From Dialister succinatiphilus YIT 11850 (lineage in GTDB: Bacteria > Bacillota > Negativicutes > Veillonellales > Dialisteraceae), in assembly GCF_000242435.1 (NCBI RefSeq), contig NZ_JH591188.1:674252-731866 (forward strand): 57,615 nt of DNA. Reading direction: 5' to 3'. The position numbers were made by a program, and so were the translations under genes. This document shows positions 43,108 to 52,392 of the stretch, in pieces; position 1 is the stretch's first letter; the number at the start of each line of letters is the position of its first letter. The notes beneath the pieces are model-generated. The model did not search any database, was not told where the DNA came from, and saw nothing but the letters and a program-made list of their open reading frames with translations.

Positions 43108-44499
43108 ATGGTTAACTTATACACACTTCCTTCCTGGGAAATCCTGCTTTTCATTGTTGTTTCCATGGTTCTCTTCCTGGTGAACAGCGTCCTTTATTAT
43201 TTCCTCATGCCCCAGGCGGAATTCAGCCATCTGGGACGGAAATGTCTGGAAGGGAGCAGTCTTATCCTGCTTCTGGCAGTTATGGCGGTGTTATATGAAA
43301 TTTTTACGGACGGCAGGGATGGTATCGTTTATGCCCACGGCACCGATATCTGGCGGTGGGCTGCAGTTTTGTCGGGTACGCTGAGTGCTCTGTACTGGTT
43401 TCGTGACCGACGGGCCCGGAGCCTGTGGATTTTAGGGGCTTCCCTTCTTTTATGGCCTGTATTTGATGACATCCTGCCCTGGTCCCTGGCCCTTTCCCTG
43501 GCCTTCCTGGCATGGCGGCTGCTGCGCCTTTTCCCTGAAACTTATGGCCGTTACCGGCAGCAGCTCACGGCCCGCTCCATCCAGACGGCGGTGGACTGCC
43601 TGGATGAGGGCCTTCTCATCAGTCAGGAAAAAGGGGAACCGGTGCTTGTAAATTTCACCATGTACGAGGTGATGGAGAAGATTCTTGGCACGGTAGTTCG
43701 CAATGGCAATATTTTCTGGCACCTGCTGCCCCTTTGTGACGGCAGGCCGGGTCTTTCCATGGAGCGCCACGGGCCGGATATGCTCTTCATCCTGGAGTCC
43801 GGAGAGGCCTGGCTCCTGCAGCGCCATCCCATCCACTTTCGCAGTGAGTCCGGCTGGCAGATTACTGCATCCGATGTGACGGACCTCTATCGGTTGAACC
43901 AGGAGCTGGACGAAAAGAACCGGGTGCTGAAGGAGCGGAATGCGGCGGTGAAAGATGCACTCGGAAACATGGTGGAACTGCAGACACGGAAGACTATGGA
44001 AAATCTGCGCTATAAAATCCATGATATATTAGGGCAGCGCATTACCATCCTGCAGCGGCTCCTGAATAATCAGAATATCAGCGATTACAGAACCATTCTT
44101 CCCAGCCTGGAAGACATGATGGCAGATCTGCGAGAGGACAGAATGGCAGACCCGAAGGAAGAACTGGATGCACTCATTGCTGCTTATGGCAGACTGGGGG
44201 TCTCGGTCATCCAAAAGGGGGCTTTGCCCGATGATACCTTTCGGGCGGGAGAATTTGTTCATATTATACGGGAAGCCCTCACCAATGCACTTCTCCACGG
44301 GCAGGCCGGATCCATAACAGTGACCTTTGGCAGGGACGGAGAGACAGCCCTTAGGATTGTCGATGATGGCAGGGGATTAAAAGGCCCTCTTCGGCGGGGA
44401 ACCGGCCTCAGGGCCATGGAACAGTGCGCCCGGAATCTGGGAGCAGACCTTCAGTATAAGACTGCACCGCACTTTATGATTATTTTAAGGAAACACTGA
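43108..44499 (+). CDS. Sensor histidine kinase (HisKA_3/HATPase type)
   Basis: 463 residues. Five or so N-terminal membrane segments (LLFIVVSMVLFLVNSVLYYFL onward), then a PAS-like region, a helix with phospho-acceptor His in RYKIHDILGQRI, and an ATPase domain with N-box HIIREALTNALLHG and G-box IVDDGRGLKG. This is the NarX/DesK type that pairs with LuxR-family regulators. AGGAGGG precedes the ATG. The response-regulator gene follows after 34 bases. Confidence 0.85.
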   Translation: MVNLYTLPSWEILLFIVVSMVLFLVNSVLYYFLMPQAEFSHLGRKCLEGSSLILLLAVMAVLYEIFTDGRDGIVYAHGTDIWRWAAVLSGTLSALYWFRDRRARSLWILGASLLLWPVFDDILPWSLALSLAFLAWRLLRLFPETYGRYRQQLTARSIQTAVDCLDEGLLISQEKGEPVLVNFTMYEVMEKILGTVVRNGNIFWHLLPLCDGRPGLSMERHGPDMLFILESGEAWLLQRHPIHFRSESGWQITASDVTDLYRLNQELDEKNRVLKERNAAVKDALGNMVELQTRKTMENLRYKIHDILGQRITILQRLLNNQNISDYRTILPSLEDMMADLREDRMADPKEELDALIAAYGRLGVSVIQKGALPDDTFRAGEFVHIIREALTNALLHGQAGSITVTFGRDGETALRIVDDGRGLKGPLRRGTGLRAMEQCARNLGADLQYKTAPHFMIILRKH

Positions 44500-44533
44500 T
44501 TCATTCAATGCTTTCTGGAAATGGAGGATGTCT

Positions 44534-45157
44534 ATGATTCGGCTTATGATTGTGGATGACCAGAAAATCCTGCTGGAGGGACTGGTCAAAATCTTTGAAG
44601 GGCAGAGCCATATTGAGGTAGTGAGTGCCCTGCCCTTTTCAGAGCTGGTGGAGCCGGTCTGTGACCAGCTTCATCCCGATGCGATTCTCCTGGATATCTG
44701 CATGGAGGGAAAGAACAGCGGCATTATTCTGGCAAAGCGCCTGAAGGAGCGGAAGAACCCTCCTAAAATCATCATTATGACCGGATTTCAGGATATCAGC
44801 TTTCTGGAAATGGCCCGAAGCGCCGGAGCGGACAGCTTTATCTACAAAGAAAGCACGGCTCGGGAATTTATGGACTGCCTGGAGAAGACTATGGCAGGGG
44901 AGCATATTTTTCCCGATGTCCGGGGTCAGGTGACCTTCGGCATCCAGGGGGTGACACTGACAGATCGGGAACTGGATATTCTGCGCCTGGTCTGCCGCAA
45001 CCTGTCTTACAAGGAAATAGCAGATGAACTGCACATCAGCATACGAACTGTCAGCTTCCATGTGAGCAATATGCTTCGTAAGACAGGACATAAAAGTTTA
45101 ATCGGCCTGGCTGTGGAAGCGGCGGACAAGGGCTATGCGCCGGGGATCCGGAAATAA
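44534..45157 (+). CDS. NarL/LuxR-family response regulator
   Basis: 207 residues. Receiver domain with acidic pair VDD (D8, D9), phosphorylated D54 in ILLDICMEG and the conserved K near FIYKES; then a LuxR-type HTH: LTDRELDILRLVCRNLSYKEIADELHISIRTVSFHVSNML. GGAGG at 44523-44527 directs ATG 44534. It should be phosphorylated by the adjacent kinase and control transcription; the targets are unknown, perhaps the secreted-protein or SPFH genes nearby. Confidence 0.9.
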   Translation: MIRLMIVDDQKILLEGLVKIFEGQSHIEVVSALPFSELVEPVCDQLHPDAILLDICMEGKNSGIILAKRLKERKNPPKIIIMTGFQDISFLEMARSAGADSFIYKESTAREFMDCLEKTMAGEHIFPDVRGQVTFGIQGVTLTDRELDILRLVCRNLSYKEIADELHISIRTVSFHVSNMLRKTGHKSLIGLAVEAADKGYAPGIRK

Positions 45158-45158
45158 G

Positions 45159-45208
45159 GCGGTCTGCCGGAAAGCACGAATCCATTCCGGGCAGTCTGCT
45201 TTTATAAG
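45159..45208 (+). terminator. Terminator of the two-component operon
   Basis: GCGGTCTGCCGGAA and TTCCGGGCAGTCTGC pair imperfectly and are followed by TTTTAT. Confidence 0.6.
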
Positions 45209-45249
45209 AACTTTATGCATTACTTTGTCAGGAAACTCCTTACATCGCG

Positions 45250-45404
45250 GATACTTCCTCCGACGGCATGACAGCTGATTATTTCTGCTTCCCTTGGGAA
45301 GTGCTGGACGAAATGAGCCGCCGTATCTGCAACGAAGTGGCCGGAGTGAACAGAGTCGTCTACGACATCACCTCCAAGCCGCCGCGCACCATTGAATGGG
45401 AATA
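45250..45404 (+). pseudogene. guaA: Duplicate 3' end of guaA
   Basis: About 155 bases encode [20 protein letters not shown] and onward to PPRTIEWE and a stop, nearly the same as the last 50 codons of the intact gene at 27323-28861, with about seven base differences. No start or upstream part exists. It is oriented like guaA and has its own strong terminator, as a displaced original 3' end would. Confidence 0.9.
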
Positions 45405-45411
45405 AATGCTC

Positions 45412-45457
45412 AAATCCCCGCAAATCTTGATTTTTCAAGATTTGCGGGGATTTTTAC
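45412..45457 (+). terminator. Terminator after the guaA fragment
   Basis: AAATCCCCGCAAATCTTGA and TCAAGATTTGCGGGGATTT form a perfect 18-bp stem followed by TTTAC. The rest of 45458-45699 shows no gene. Confidence 0.9.
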
Positions 45458-45699
45458 TATTTTCATAGGGACGATTGTGTACAATTATGTATCCTGATTC
45501 TTCGGGTGATGGCCTGTTTCTTCCATGAACTGGTCATGTTTCTTCTGTACATGCAGCAGGAAATGATCCGGCTTCCCGGCAGATACTGATTCATCCGGAA
45601 ATTAAAGGATTTCTCGGGAGCGTTTGGAGTATTTTTGTTCCTTCAGATTTTTGATTTCAGTGAGAAGCTTCTGAAGTTAAAGATCCTCCAGAGAGTTTA

Positions 45700-46113
45700 T
45701 CAGCTCTTTGGAAGATCTTTTTCGTGCTTAAATCCCCAGCACATGATGGCATAGAACACCGGGAGCAGGTCCCTGCCCATAGGAGAGAATGAGTATTCCA
45801 CGTGAGGCGGAATTTCGTTAAACTGCCTGCGGGTGATCAGACCATGGGCTTCCAGTTCGCGCAGTGTCTTTGTCAGCATGGTGTTCGTGATACCGGTCAG
45901 ATCTTTTTTCAGAACGCCGAACCGTACGGTGTCATAGATGCAGAATTCATAGAGAACCTGGGTTTTCCATTTCCCCTGCAGCATTTTAAGGAGAGGGGTC
46001 ACGGGGCAGTTTCCGCTATCCGTTAAGATTCCTGTTTTCACTTTCTGCAAATACTCTTCATAACTCATATAGTTCTGATCAGAATTCTTTTGTGATGCAT
46101 TGTCTGATGGCAT
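45700..46113 (-). CDS. HxlR-family transcriptional regulator
   Basis: 137 residues. NCPVTPLLKMLQGKWKTQVL, RFGVLKKDLTGITNTMLTKTL and RELEAHGLITRRQFNEIPPHVEYSFSPMG are the winged-helix hallmarks of HxlR regulators, including the usual N-terminal cysteine. These respond to aldehydes, quinones or redox stress and usually control a divergent neighbour. It is divergent from rarA (180-base gap), but a rarA link is not typical, so the target may be elsewhere. Confidence 0.9.
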   Translation of the reverse strand: MPSDNASQKNSDQNYMSYEEYLQKVKTGILTDSGNCPVTPLLKMLQGKWKTQVLYEFCIYDTVRFGVLKKDLTGITNTMLTKTLRELEAHGLITRRQFNEIPPHVEYSFSPMGRDLLPVFYAIMCWGFKHEKDLPKS

Positions 46114-46293
46114 ACATTCCTCCAGTATACTTTCTGATACTAAGCAAGTAAAAACTGAGTACTTGCATATTATTATGGAACAAGTATAATAAATGTACTT
46201 GGTAAAGTCAACGTCTGAAGACTGGTATCACAGTGCCTGTAATGGTGGGCCGCATTGTGAGACAGAAGATAAGTGAAGGTGGTGTCAACGTAG

Positions 46294-47679
46294 ATGAATC
46301 TTTTCGATTATGCAGCGGAAGGCCTGAAAGAAAAGGAGGCTCCCCTTGCTGCCAGGATGCGTCCTAAGACTTTGGAAGAGGTGGTTGGTCAGGAGGATAT
46401 TATAGGGAAGAATAAGCTCCTTTACCGTGCAATCAAAGCGGACCGGATCAGTTCGGTTATCTTTTATGGACCGCCGGGCGTGGGGAAAACGACTCTGGCT
46501 CGTGTCATCGCTGGTACTACATCCGCTGATTTCCATCAGGTGAATGCAACGATTGCAGGAAAGAAAGATCAGGAGGAGGTTGTGGCAAGAGCCAAGGAGA
46601 ATCTGGGCTGTTACGGAAGAAAAACAATTCTCTTTATTGATGAAATTCATCGGTTCAATAAGGCGCAGCAGGACTATCTGCTGCCATATGTGGAAGACGG
46701 AACGGTGATTTTGATCGGTGCCACAACAGAGAATCCCTATTTTGAAGTGAATGGTGCGCTTCTTTCAAGATCGAGAATTTTTGAACTGAAACCGCTGTCG
46801 AAGGAGAATATTCTGACTCTGATTCACAGGGCTTTCGTTTCAGAAAGGGGAGTTAAACCATACCATGCTGATATCACGGAGGAGGAGGCAGATTTTCTGG
46901 CGGATATCGCTGATGGCGATGCCCGCGCCGCGCTGAATGCTATAGAACTTGCTGTGCTCACAACAGATCCGGGAAGTGATGGAAAGATACATGTCACACT
47001 GGAGGTGGCAGAGGAATGTATACAGAAGAAGGCCATCCGCTACGATAAGACCGGGGATAATCATTACGATACCATTGCTGCTTTTATTGAGTCCATGTGT
47101 GGCTCCGATCCGGATGCGGCCCTTTATTATCTGGCCCGTATGCTGGAAGCAGGCGAGGATGTAAAGTATATTGCACGCAGAATGCTGGTAGCTGCATCTG
47201 AAGAAGTCGGTAATGCCGAACCCATGGCAATCTGTGTGGCAGCATCGGCGGCAATCGGCGTAGAGCGCGTTGGCATGCCGGAGGGGAGAATCATTTTGGC
47301 ACAGGCCGCTTCCTATATCGCTTCAGCTCCCAAATCCAATTCTGCTTATCTTGGCATTGAGAAGGCTCTGGCCATTGTCCGGAAGACAGGAAATCTACCG
47401 ATTCCTTCCTACCTGCAGGACTCTAGTTATAAAGGTGCCAAAAAGCTGGGACGGGGGATTGGTTACAAGTATGCCCATAATTATCCGAACCACTGGGTGA
47501 AGCAGCAGTATCTTCCGGATGAGATTCGTGAAGAGAAGATATATGAGCCTAATGATATCGGTCATGAGACAGACATTAAAGCTTATTTCAGAAAAATTGG
47601 AAAAGACCCGGAAAGGTATGCTTTTGTTGACCCATCGCTGTCAGGAAAGCCCTGGAAACCATGGGAAGATAAAAAATGA
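46294..47679 (+). CDS. rarA: Replication-associated recombination protein A (RarA/MgsA)
   Basis: 461 residues, full length. LAARMRPKTLEEVVGQEDII, Walker A FYGPPGVGKTTLA, Walker B ILFIDEIHRFNKAQQDYLLP, sensor GATTENPYFEVN and arginine-finger region SRSRIFEL are present; the C-terminal MgsA tetramer domain contains EEVGNAEPMAICVA. RarA is an AAA ATPase acting at stalled replication forks. GGTGGTGTC precedes the ATG, a moderate RBS. Confidence 0.95.
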   Translation: MNLFDYAAEGLKEKEAPLAARMRPKTLEEVVGQEDIIGKNKLLYRAIKADRISSVIFYGPPGVGKTTLARVIAGTTSADFHQVNATIAGKKDQEEVVARAKENLGCYGRKTILFIDEIHRFNKAQQDYLLPYVEDGTVILIGATTENPYFEVNGALLSRSRIFELKPLSKENILTLIHRAFVSERGVKPYHADITEEEADFLADIADGDARAALNAIELAVLTTDPGSDGKIHVTLEVAEECIQKKAIRYDKTGDNHYDTIAAFIESMCGSDPDAALYYLARMLEAGEDVKYIARRMLVAASEEVGNAEPMAICVAASAAIGVERVGMPEGRIILAQAASYIASAPKSNSAYLGIEKALAIVRKTGNLPIPSYLQDSSYKGAKKLGRGIGYKYAHNYPNHWVKQQYLPDEIREEKIYEPNDIGHETDIKAYFRKIGKDPERYAFVDPSLSGKPWKPWEDKK

Positions 47680-47896
47680 TACCTGGGAATGGGCGAAAAC
47701 GCATCCCAATGAAAGGCTTTTGATTGAAGATACAAAGAAATGACGCCGTGCGTAAATCATGAGCCTGTATGGGATCATGGTGGAGCTTGAAAAGGCTTAT
47801 TGGATAGGGCGCAGGACCCGATGGCATCCATTGGCAGAGTATAATCAAGATACTTTGACGAATGGCTGTCATCCCGGGCAGATGAAGGAGAATATG
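47680..47896 (+). pseudogene. Possible decayed small gene between rarA and the UvrA-like gene
   Basis: Short frames such as DTWEWAKTHPNERLLIEDT, VELEKAYWIGRRTRWHPLAE and DEWLSSRADEGEYDEERQ follow each other in different frames, as if one coding sequence had frameshifts. No family recognised and no intact frame. Confidence 0.25.
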
Positions 47897-50404
47897 ATGA
47901 AGAAAGACAATCACAGGATACAAAGGCTGCCGAGAAATATTGAGGTACGGGGGGCCAAAGTCCACAATCTGAAAAATATTGATGTGGATATCCCGCTCCA
48001 TGAAATCGTAGCGATTGCCGGTGTTTCGGGATCGGGGAAATCCTCACTGGCTCTTGGCGCGCTCTATGCGGAAGGGTCCCGCCGGTATTTGGAATCCCTG
48101 TCTACCTATACCCGCCGGAGGATGACACAGGCGGAGCGGGCAGATGTGGATGATATCAGATATGTGCCAGCGGCTCTTGCGCTGCGCCAGCGCCCGGGAA
48201 TTCCGGGCATCCGCAGTACCTTCGGAACACTTTCTGAACTTTTGAACAGTCTGCGTCTTATGTTTTCCCGGCTGGCAAGTCACCGCTGCCCCAATGGCCA
48301 TTACTGCCCTCCTTCGCTTTCTGTGGCAGCCATGCAGGAAATCACCTGCCCTGTATGCGGGGTAAAATTTTATGGTCCGGGAGCGGAAGAACTTGCCTTC
48401 AACAGCAGCGGCGCCTGCCCGACCTGCGGAGGGACAGGGGTGGTCCGAAATGTGAATGAGGCAGCCCTGGTGCCTGATGATTCCAAGACCATCGATGAGG
48501 GAGCTGTAGTTGTCTGGGGAACTCTGATGTGGTCGCTCATGAAGGATATCGTGCGCACCATGGGCGTCAGGACAGACGTGCCCTTTCGCGACCTGACACC
48601 GGAAGAAAAAGAAATCGTCTACCACGGAGAGCTGAAGAAGCACCATATCCACTATGTGAATCCAAATACACTGGAACCGGCGGAGATGGATTTCAATTAT
48701 TACAGCGCCGTGAATTCCGTGAAAAATGCCCTGGCTAAAGTGAAGGATGAAAAGGGAATGAAGCGGCTTGAAAAATATCTGGAAGAGGATGTGTGCCCAG
48801 ACTGCGGGGGAACCAGGCTGTCGGAAGCGGCCCGGGGTCCCCGTCTTAGAGGAATCGGGCTGGATCAGGCATCGGCCATGACCCTTTCTGAGCTGATCCC
48901 CTGGGTACAGGGAGTTCCTTCCTCGCTTCCGGAAGAGATGCGTCCCATGGCGGAAAATATATGCGAATCGTTTATGGATGTTTCCAAGCGGCTCATGGAC
49001 CTGGGACTGGGGTATCTTTCGCTGGACCGGGCGGCTTCTACGCTTTCTACCGGCGAGAGGCAGCGCGTACAGCTGGCAAGGGCAGTAAGAAACCGTACAA
49101 CCGGTGTGCTCTACGTTCTTGATGAGCCATCCATTGGACTTCACCCTTATAATCTTCAGGGCCTCACCGGAGTGATGGATGATTTGCAATCCGATGGAAA
49201 CTCTGTCATCCTTGTGGATCATGATACGCAGGTGTTGAAGCATGCTGACTGGATGATAGAGATGGGGAAGGGTGCCGGTGCGGAAGGCGGAACGATTATT
49301 TCCCAGGGAACAGTGGAAGATATTTCGAAGAATCCGGAATCTGTCATAGGCCCCTATCTGTCCGATCACTATGAATCAAGAATCCGACCCGTCACAAAGA
49401 GAGAGGCCCTGTTTGACAAGGGGGCGATTCATCTGGAGACTGGGGCCATCCATACGGTGCATCCTCTGGACGTGCGGATACCGATGGGGCGTCTGACGGT
49501 AGTGACAGGGGTCTCCGGATCCGGAAAAACGACCATGGTCCTGGAAAGTCTGATTCCCGCCCTGAGGGCTGAAATCAGCGGACAGAAGCTGCCTTCCCAT
49601 GTGAAGAAGGTAGAGGCAGACGGCATTACCCAGGTCAAGCTCATCGATGCTACGCCCATTGGTATCAATGTACGTTCCACGGTAGCCACTTATGCCAATG
49701 TACATGACGGACTCAGAAAAGTATATGCCCGAACGGCAGATGCCCGGGAACATCACTATAAGGCAGGAGATTTTTCTTACAACACAGGGAAACTCCGCTG
49801 CCCAACCTGTGACGGCACAGGCGAGATTTCACTGGATGTCCAGTTTCTGCCGGATGTTCAGATTCCCTGCCCCGACTGCCGGGGATCCCGGTACAGAAAG
49901 GAAGCCTATGACATTCACCGCAAGGCCAAAGATGGAAAGGAATACAGCCTGCCGGAACTTATGAATATGAGTGTGGATCAGGTGCTCAACGCCCTGGGGG
50001 GACTTAAACTCCTGCAGCAGCGCCTGCAGGTGCTGCATGACCTAGGACTTGGATACCTCACACTGGGGGAGGAAACGCCGGGACTCTCCGGCGGCGAGGC
50101 ACAGCGGCTGAAACTGGCCAGCGAAATGGGAAAAGGGCAGAGTGATTCCGTATTCGTCTTCGATGAACCTACCATAGGGCTGCATCCGCAGGATGTGAGG
50201 ACGCTTCTCCATGTTTTCCAGACCCTCATTGATCATGGGGCAACACTGGTTGTTATCGAACATGATCTCGATGTCATAAGGAATGCGGATTACATTGTAG
50301 ATATGGGACCGGGAGGAGGAAAGGAAGGCGGCCGGATCATTGCCCGGGGTACGCCTGAGGAAATCCGGCAGAATACAGACAGTTTGACCGGCAGGTTCAT
50401 ATAA
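47897..50404 (+). CDS. UvrA-like ABC ATPase (UvrA2-type)
   Basis: About 835 residues, shorter than canonical UvrA (about 940). Two ABC modules are complete: Walker A GVSGSGKSS with signature LSTGERQRVQLARA, then GVSGSGKTT with LSGGEAQRLKLASE, each followed by DEPSIGLHP/DEPTIGLHP. Zinc fingers CPVCG...CPTCGGTG and CPTCDGTG...CPDCRG are present. Class II/III UvrA paralogues often lack the UvrB-interaction part and give resistance to DNA-binding drugs. AAGGAG at 47885-47890 sets the start at ATG 47897, not the far upstream 47759. Confidence 0.85.
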   Translation: MKKDNHRIQRLPRNIEVRGAKVHNLKNIDVDIPLHEIVAIAGVSGSGKSSLALGALYAEGSRRYLESLSTYTRRRMTQAERADVDDIRYVPAALALRQRPGIPGIRSTFGTLSELLNSLRLMFSRLASHRCPNGHYCPPSLSVAAMQEITCPVCGVKFYGPGAEELAFNSSGACPTCGGTGVVRNVNEAALVPDDSKTIDEGAVVVWGTLMWSLMKDIVRTMGVRTDVPFRDLTPEEKEIVYHGELKKHHIHYVNPNTLEPAEMDFNYYSAVNSVKNALAKVKDEKGMKRLEKYLEEDVCPDCGGTRLSEAARGPRLRGIGLDQASAMTLSELIPWVQGVPSSLPEEMRPMAENICESFMDVSKRLMDLGLGYLSLDRAASTLSTGERQRVQLARAVRNRTTGVLYVLDEPSIGLHPYNLQGLTGVMDDLQSDGNSVILVDHDTQVLKHADWMIEMGKGAGAEGGTIISQGTVEDISKNPESVIGPYLSDHYESRIRPVTKREALFDKGAIHLETGAIHTVHPLDVRIPMGRLTVVTGVSGSGKTTMVLESLIPALRAEISGQKLPSHVKKVEADGITQVKLIDATPIGINVRSTVATYANVHDGLRKVYARTADAREHHYKAGDFSYNTGKLRCPTCDGTGEISLDVQFLPDVQIPCPDCRGSRYRKEAYDIHRKAKDGKEYSLPELMNMSVDQVLNALGGLKLLQQRLQVLHDLGLGYLTLGEETPGLSGGEAQRLKLASEMGKGQSDSVFVFDEPTIGLHPQDVRTLLHVFQTLIDHGATLVVIEHDLDVIRNADYIVDMGPGGGKEGGRIIARGTPEEIRQNTDSLTGRFI

Positions 50405-50641
50405 TGACATGATAGGGGATGAAGTTGTTCTCCTGTATGCTCCGGGAAAATGTTTTTCTCTGCCCTTTGCCTTAGAAACCCGGGATAGATGCGTAAAATT
50501 CCTCAAAGGTTTCCATTCAGTGCCGAGGATTGCATTTGCGCCATAAAAGTAGATAATAAAAGGATAAGAAAAACCTCCCTCTCTGGTCGGAGGCTTTTCT
50601 GCTTTTTGTGGAATAAAAACCAATGAAAAGAGGATGAGAAA

Positions 50642-50956
50642 ATGACGTTACAGGAAACAGCAGAAAAAACTATGGACATACGAAAGATATATCATGCCCT
50701 GGAAAAGGAAATGCACAGGAAAGAATGGACCTCGGAAGAAGATGCACTGGCTTTTCTTACGGATGCCGCTCTCATCGGACGCCTTGTTATGGCCAAAGAA
50801 GGCCGCTGGCCCAGCAGCGAAGAATCCATGCTTCCTTCCAAAATAGGAGAATGCGTATGGTGGCTTGCTGTACTGGCGGAGGAAAATGGTCTTTCCTTCG
50901 CTGACTGTGTGGAAACGTTTCTGAAAGAAAAAGAAGGATTTCTGAAGCAGGAATAG
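50642..50956 (+). CDS. MazG-like pyrophosphohydrolase-fold protein
   Basis: 104 residues. EEDALAFLTDAALIGRLVMAKEG and SKIGECVWWLAVLAEENGLSFADC resemble the helical MazG-like/dUTPase fold, in which a pair of EXXE/D segments binds magnesium. Here only part of the acidic residues is seen (E and C/D in SKIGECVWWL), so activity is doubtful. Such proteins cut nucleoside triphosphates. The gene stands alone; AGAGGATGAG precedes the ATG. Confidence 0.5.
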   Translation: MTLQETAEKTMDIRKIYHALEKEMHRKEWTSEEDALAFLTDAALIGRLVMAKEGRWPSSEESMLPSKIGECVWWLAVLAEENGLSFADCVETFLKEKEGFLKQE

Positions 50957-51169
50957 ATGGGAAAGAGAACTGATATGCATGGATTCTACTCTGATGCGGA
51001 GAAGCTTTGCAAAGCCTGAGGAAAATTGTCACAGACCGTGAAACAGGACAAAACTCATGGCAATGACAAATAGAAGAACCCTTCCGGATACAGTGCATAT
51101 ACCGCTCATTCGTGGTATACTTAAAAAGCGAAAAAATCTGTATTTGTAGGCTTTCATAAGGGGCTCACC

Positions 51170-52390
51170 ATGCATAACGAACAAAAGGTAACAGACCATA
51201 TCTACTGGATTGGCGGCAATGATTTCGTTTCTACCCGGTTTGAGAATCTCATTCCCATTTCCCGGGGGATTTCTTATAACAGCTATTTTATTGATGACGA
51301 AAAGACGGCGGTACTGGATACAGTGGATTCAGTGATTCGTGATGTTTTTATGGACAACGTATCCCATCTGCTCCATGGCAGGCAGCTGGACTATATCGTC
51401 ATCAACCATATGGAGCCGGACCACAGCGGTTCCCTTCTGGCCCTGGCCAGGGCCTATCCTGAAGCGAAAATCATTGCCACGCCTCAGGCTCAGAAGATGA
51501 TTGGCCAGTATTTTCATGTGACCCTGAAGGACCGCTTCCTTTCCACTGACGAGAAGCTGGAAATTTCCCTGGGCACCCACCGGCTCCGTTTCCTGAAGGC
51601 GCCCATGGTGCATTGGCCGGAGGTGACCTTTACCTATGAAGAAACGGAAAAGGTGCTCTTCTCTGCCGATGCCTTCGGTACTTTCGGTGTGCTGAACGGC
51701 TCTGTTTTTGCCGACGATGTGGATTATGAAGAGGAATATCTCCCGAGCTTCAGGAAATATTATGCCAATATCGTGGCTCGTTACGGTATGCAGGTACAGA
51801 TGGCTCTGAAAAAGGTAGAGAAACTTGATATAAAGTATCTCTGCTCTCTCCACGGCCCCGTTTTCCGCAGGAAGGAAGATATAGCAGGAATCACTGCCCT
51901 TTACAGGAAATGGGCATCCTGGGAGCCCGAAGAACAGTCTGTTTCCATCTTCTTTGCCTCCCCCTATGGCAATACGGCCATGGCTGCCCAGATCCTGGCA
52001 GGAAAGCTGGCGGCTAAAGGCGTCAAAAACCTGAAGCTGGTGGACCTCTGCAGCTCCTCCATTACAGAAGCCTTCCCGGAGGTTCTTCGCCGGAGCCATA
52101 TGGTGCTGGCGGCGGTGACCATGAACATGGGCCTGAACCCCGTGATGAATGCAGTCTTGGACCTCTGCCATGAAATGGACGTGCAGAACCGCACCATTGC
52201 CATTGTTGGAAACAGCAGCTGGGCGCCGAACGTAAGCGGTAAACTGATGATGGAAAAAGTACAGAATTGGAAGAAATGCACTGTTCTGGGAGAACCGGTC
52301 CATATTTCCTCCGCTCCTGCCGACGATGATACCCTAGAAAAACTGGCAGGGCTCATAGCTGACGATATAATGAAAGAAAAGAAGGCATGA
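51170..52390 (+). CDS. FprA-type flavodiiron protein
   Basis: 406 residues. A metallo-beta-lactamase-like diiron domain with HMEPDH (H80, E82, D84, H85), then a flavodoxin domain starting SVSIFFASPYGNTAMAAQIL and VAA-type FMN loops (VTMNMGLNP, VGNSSWAP). These soluble cytoplasmic enzymes reduce O2 or NO in anaerobes, so the host is probably an anaerobe. The stop overlaps the next gene's region, giving an operon with the adaptor lipoprotein and a DNA glycosylase. Confidence 0.95.
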   Translation: MHNEQKVTDHIYWIGGNDFVSTRFENLIPISRGISYNSYFIDDEKTAVLDTVDSVIRDVFMDNVSHLLHGRQLDYIVINHMEPDHSGSLLALARAYPEAKIIATPQAQKMIGQYFHVTLKDRFLSTDEKLEISLGTHRLRFLKAPMVHWPEVTFTYEETEKVLFSADAFGTFGVLNGSVFADDVDYEEEYLPSFRKYYANIVARYGMQVQMALKKVEKLDIKYLCSLHGPVFRRKEDIAGITALYRKWASWEPEEQSVSIFFASPYGNTAMAAQILAGKLAAKGVKNLKLVDLCSSSITEAFPEVLRRSHMVLAAVTMNMGLNPVMNAVLDLCHEMDVQNRTIAIVGNSSWAPNVSGKLMMEKVQNWKKCTVLGEPVHISSAPADDDTLEKLAGLIADDIMKEKKA

Positions 52391-52392
52391 TA

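Noticed and set aside
48044-49369. 441-codon minus-strand frame opposite the UvrA-like gene
   Set aside because: Antisense shadow; no domain.
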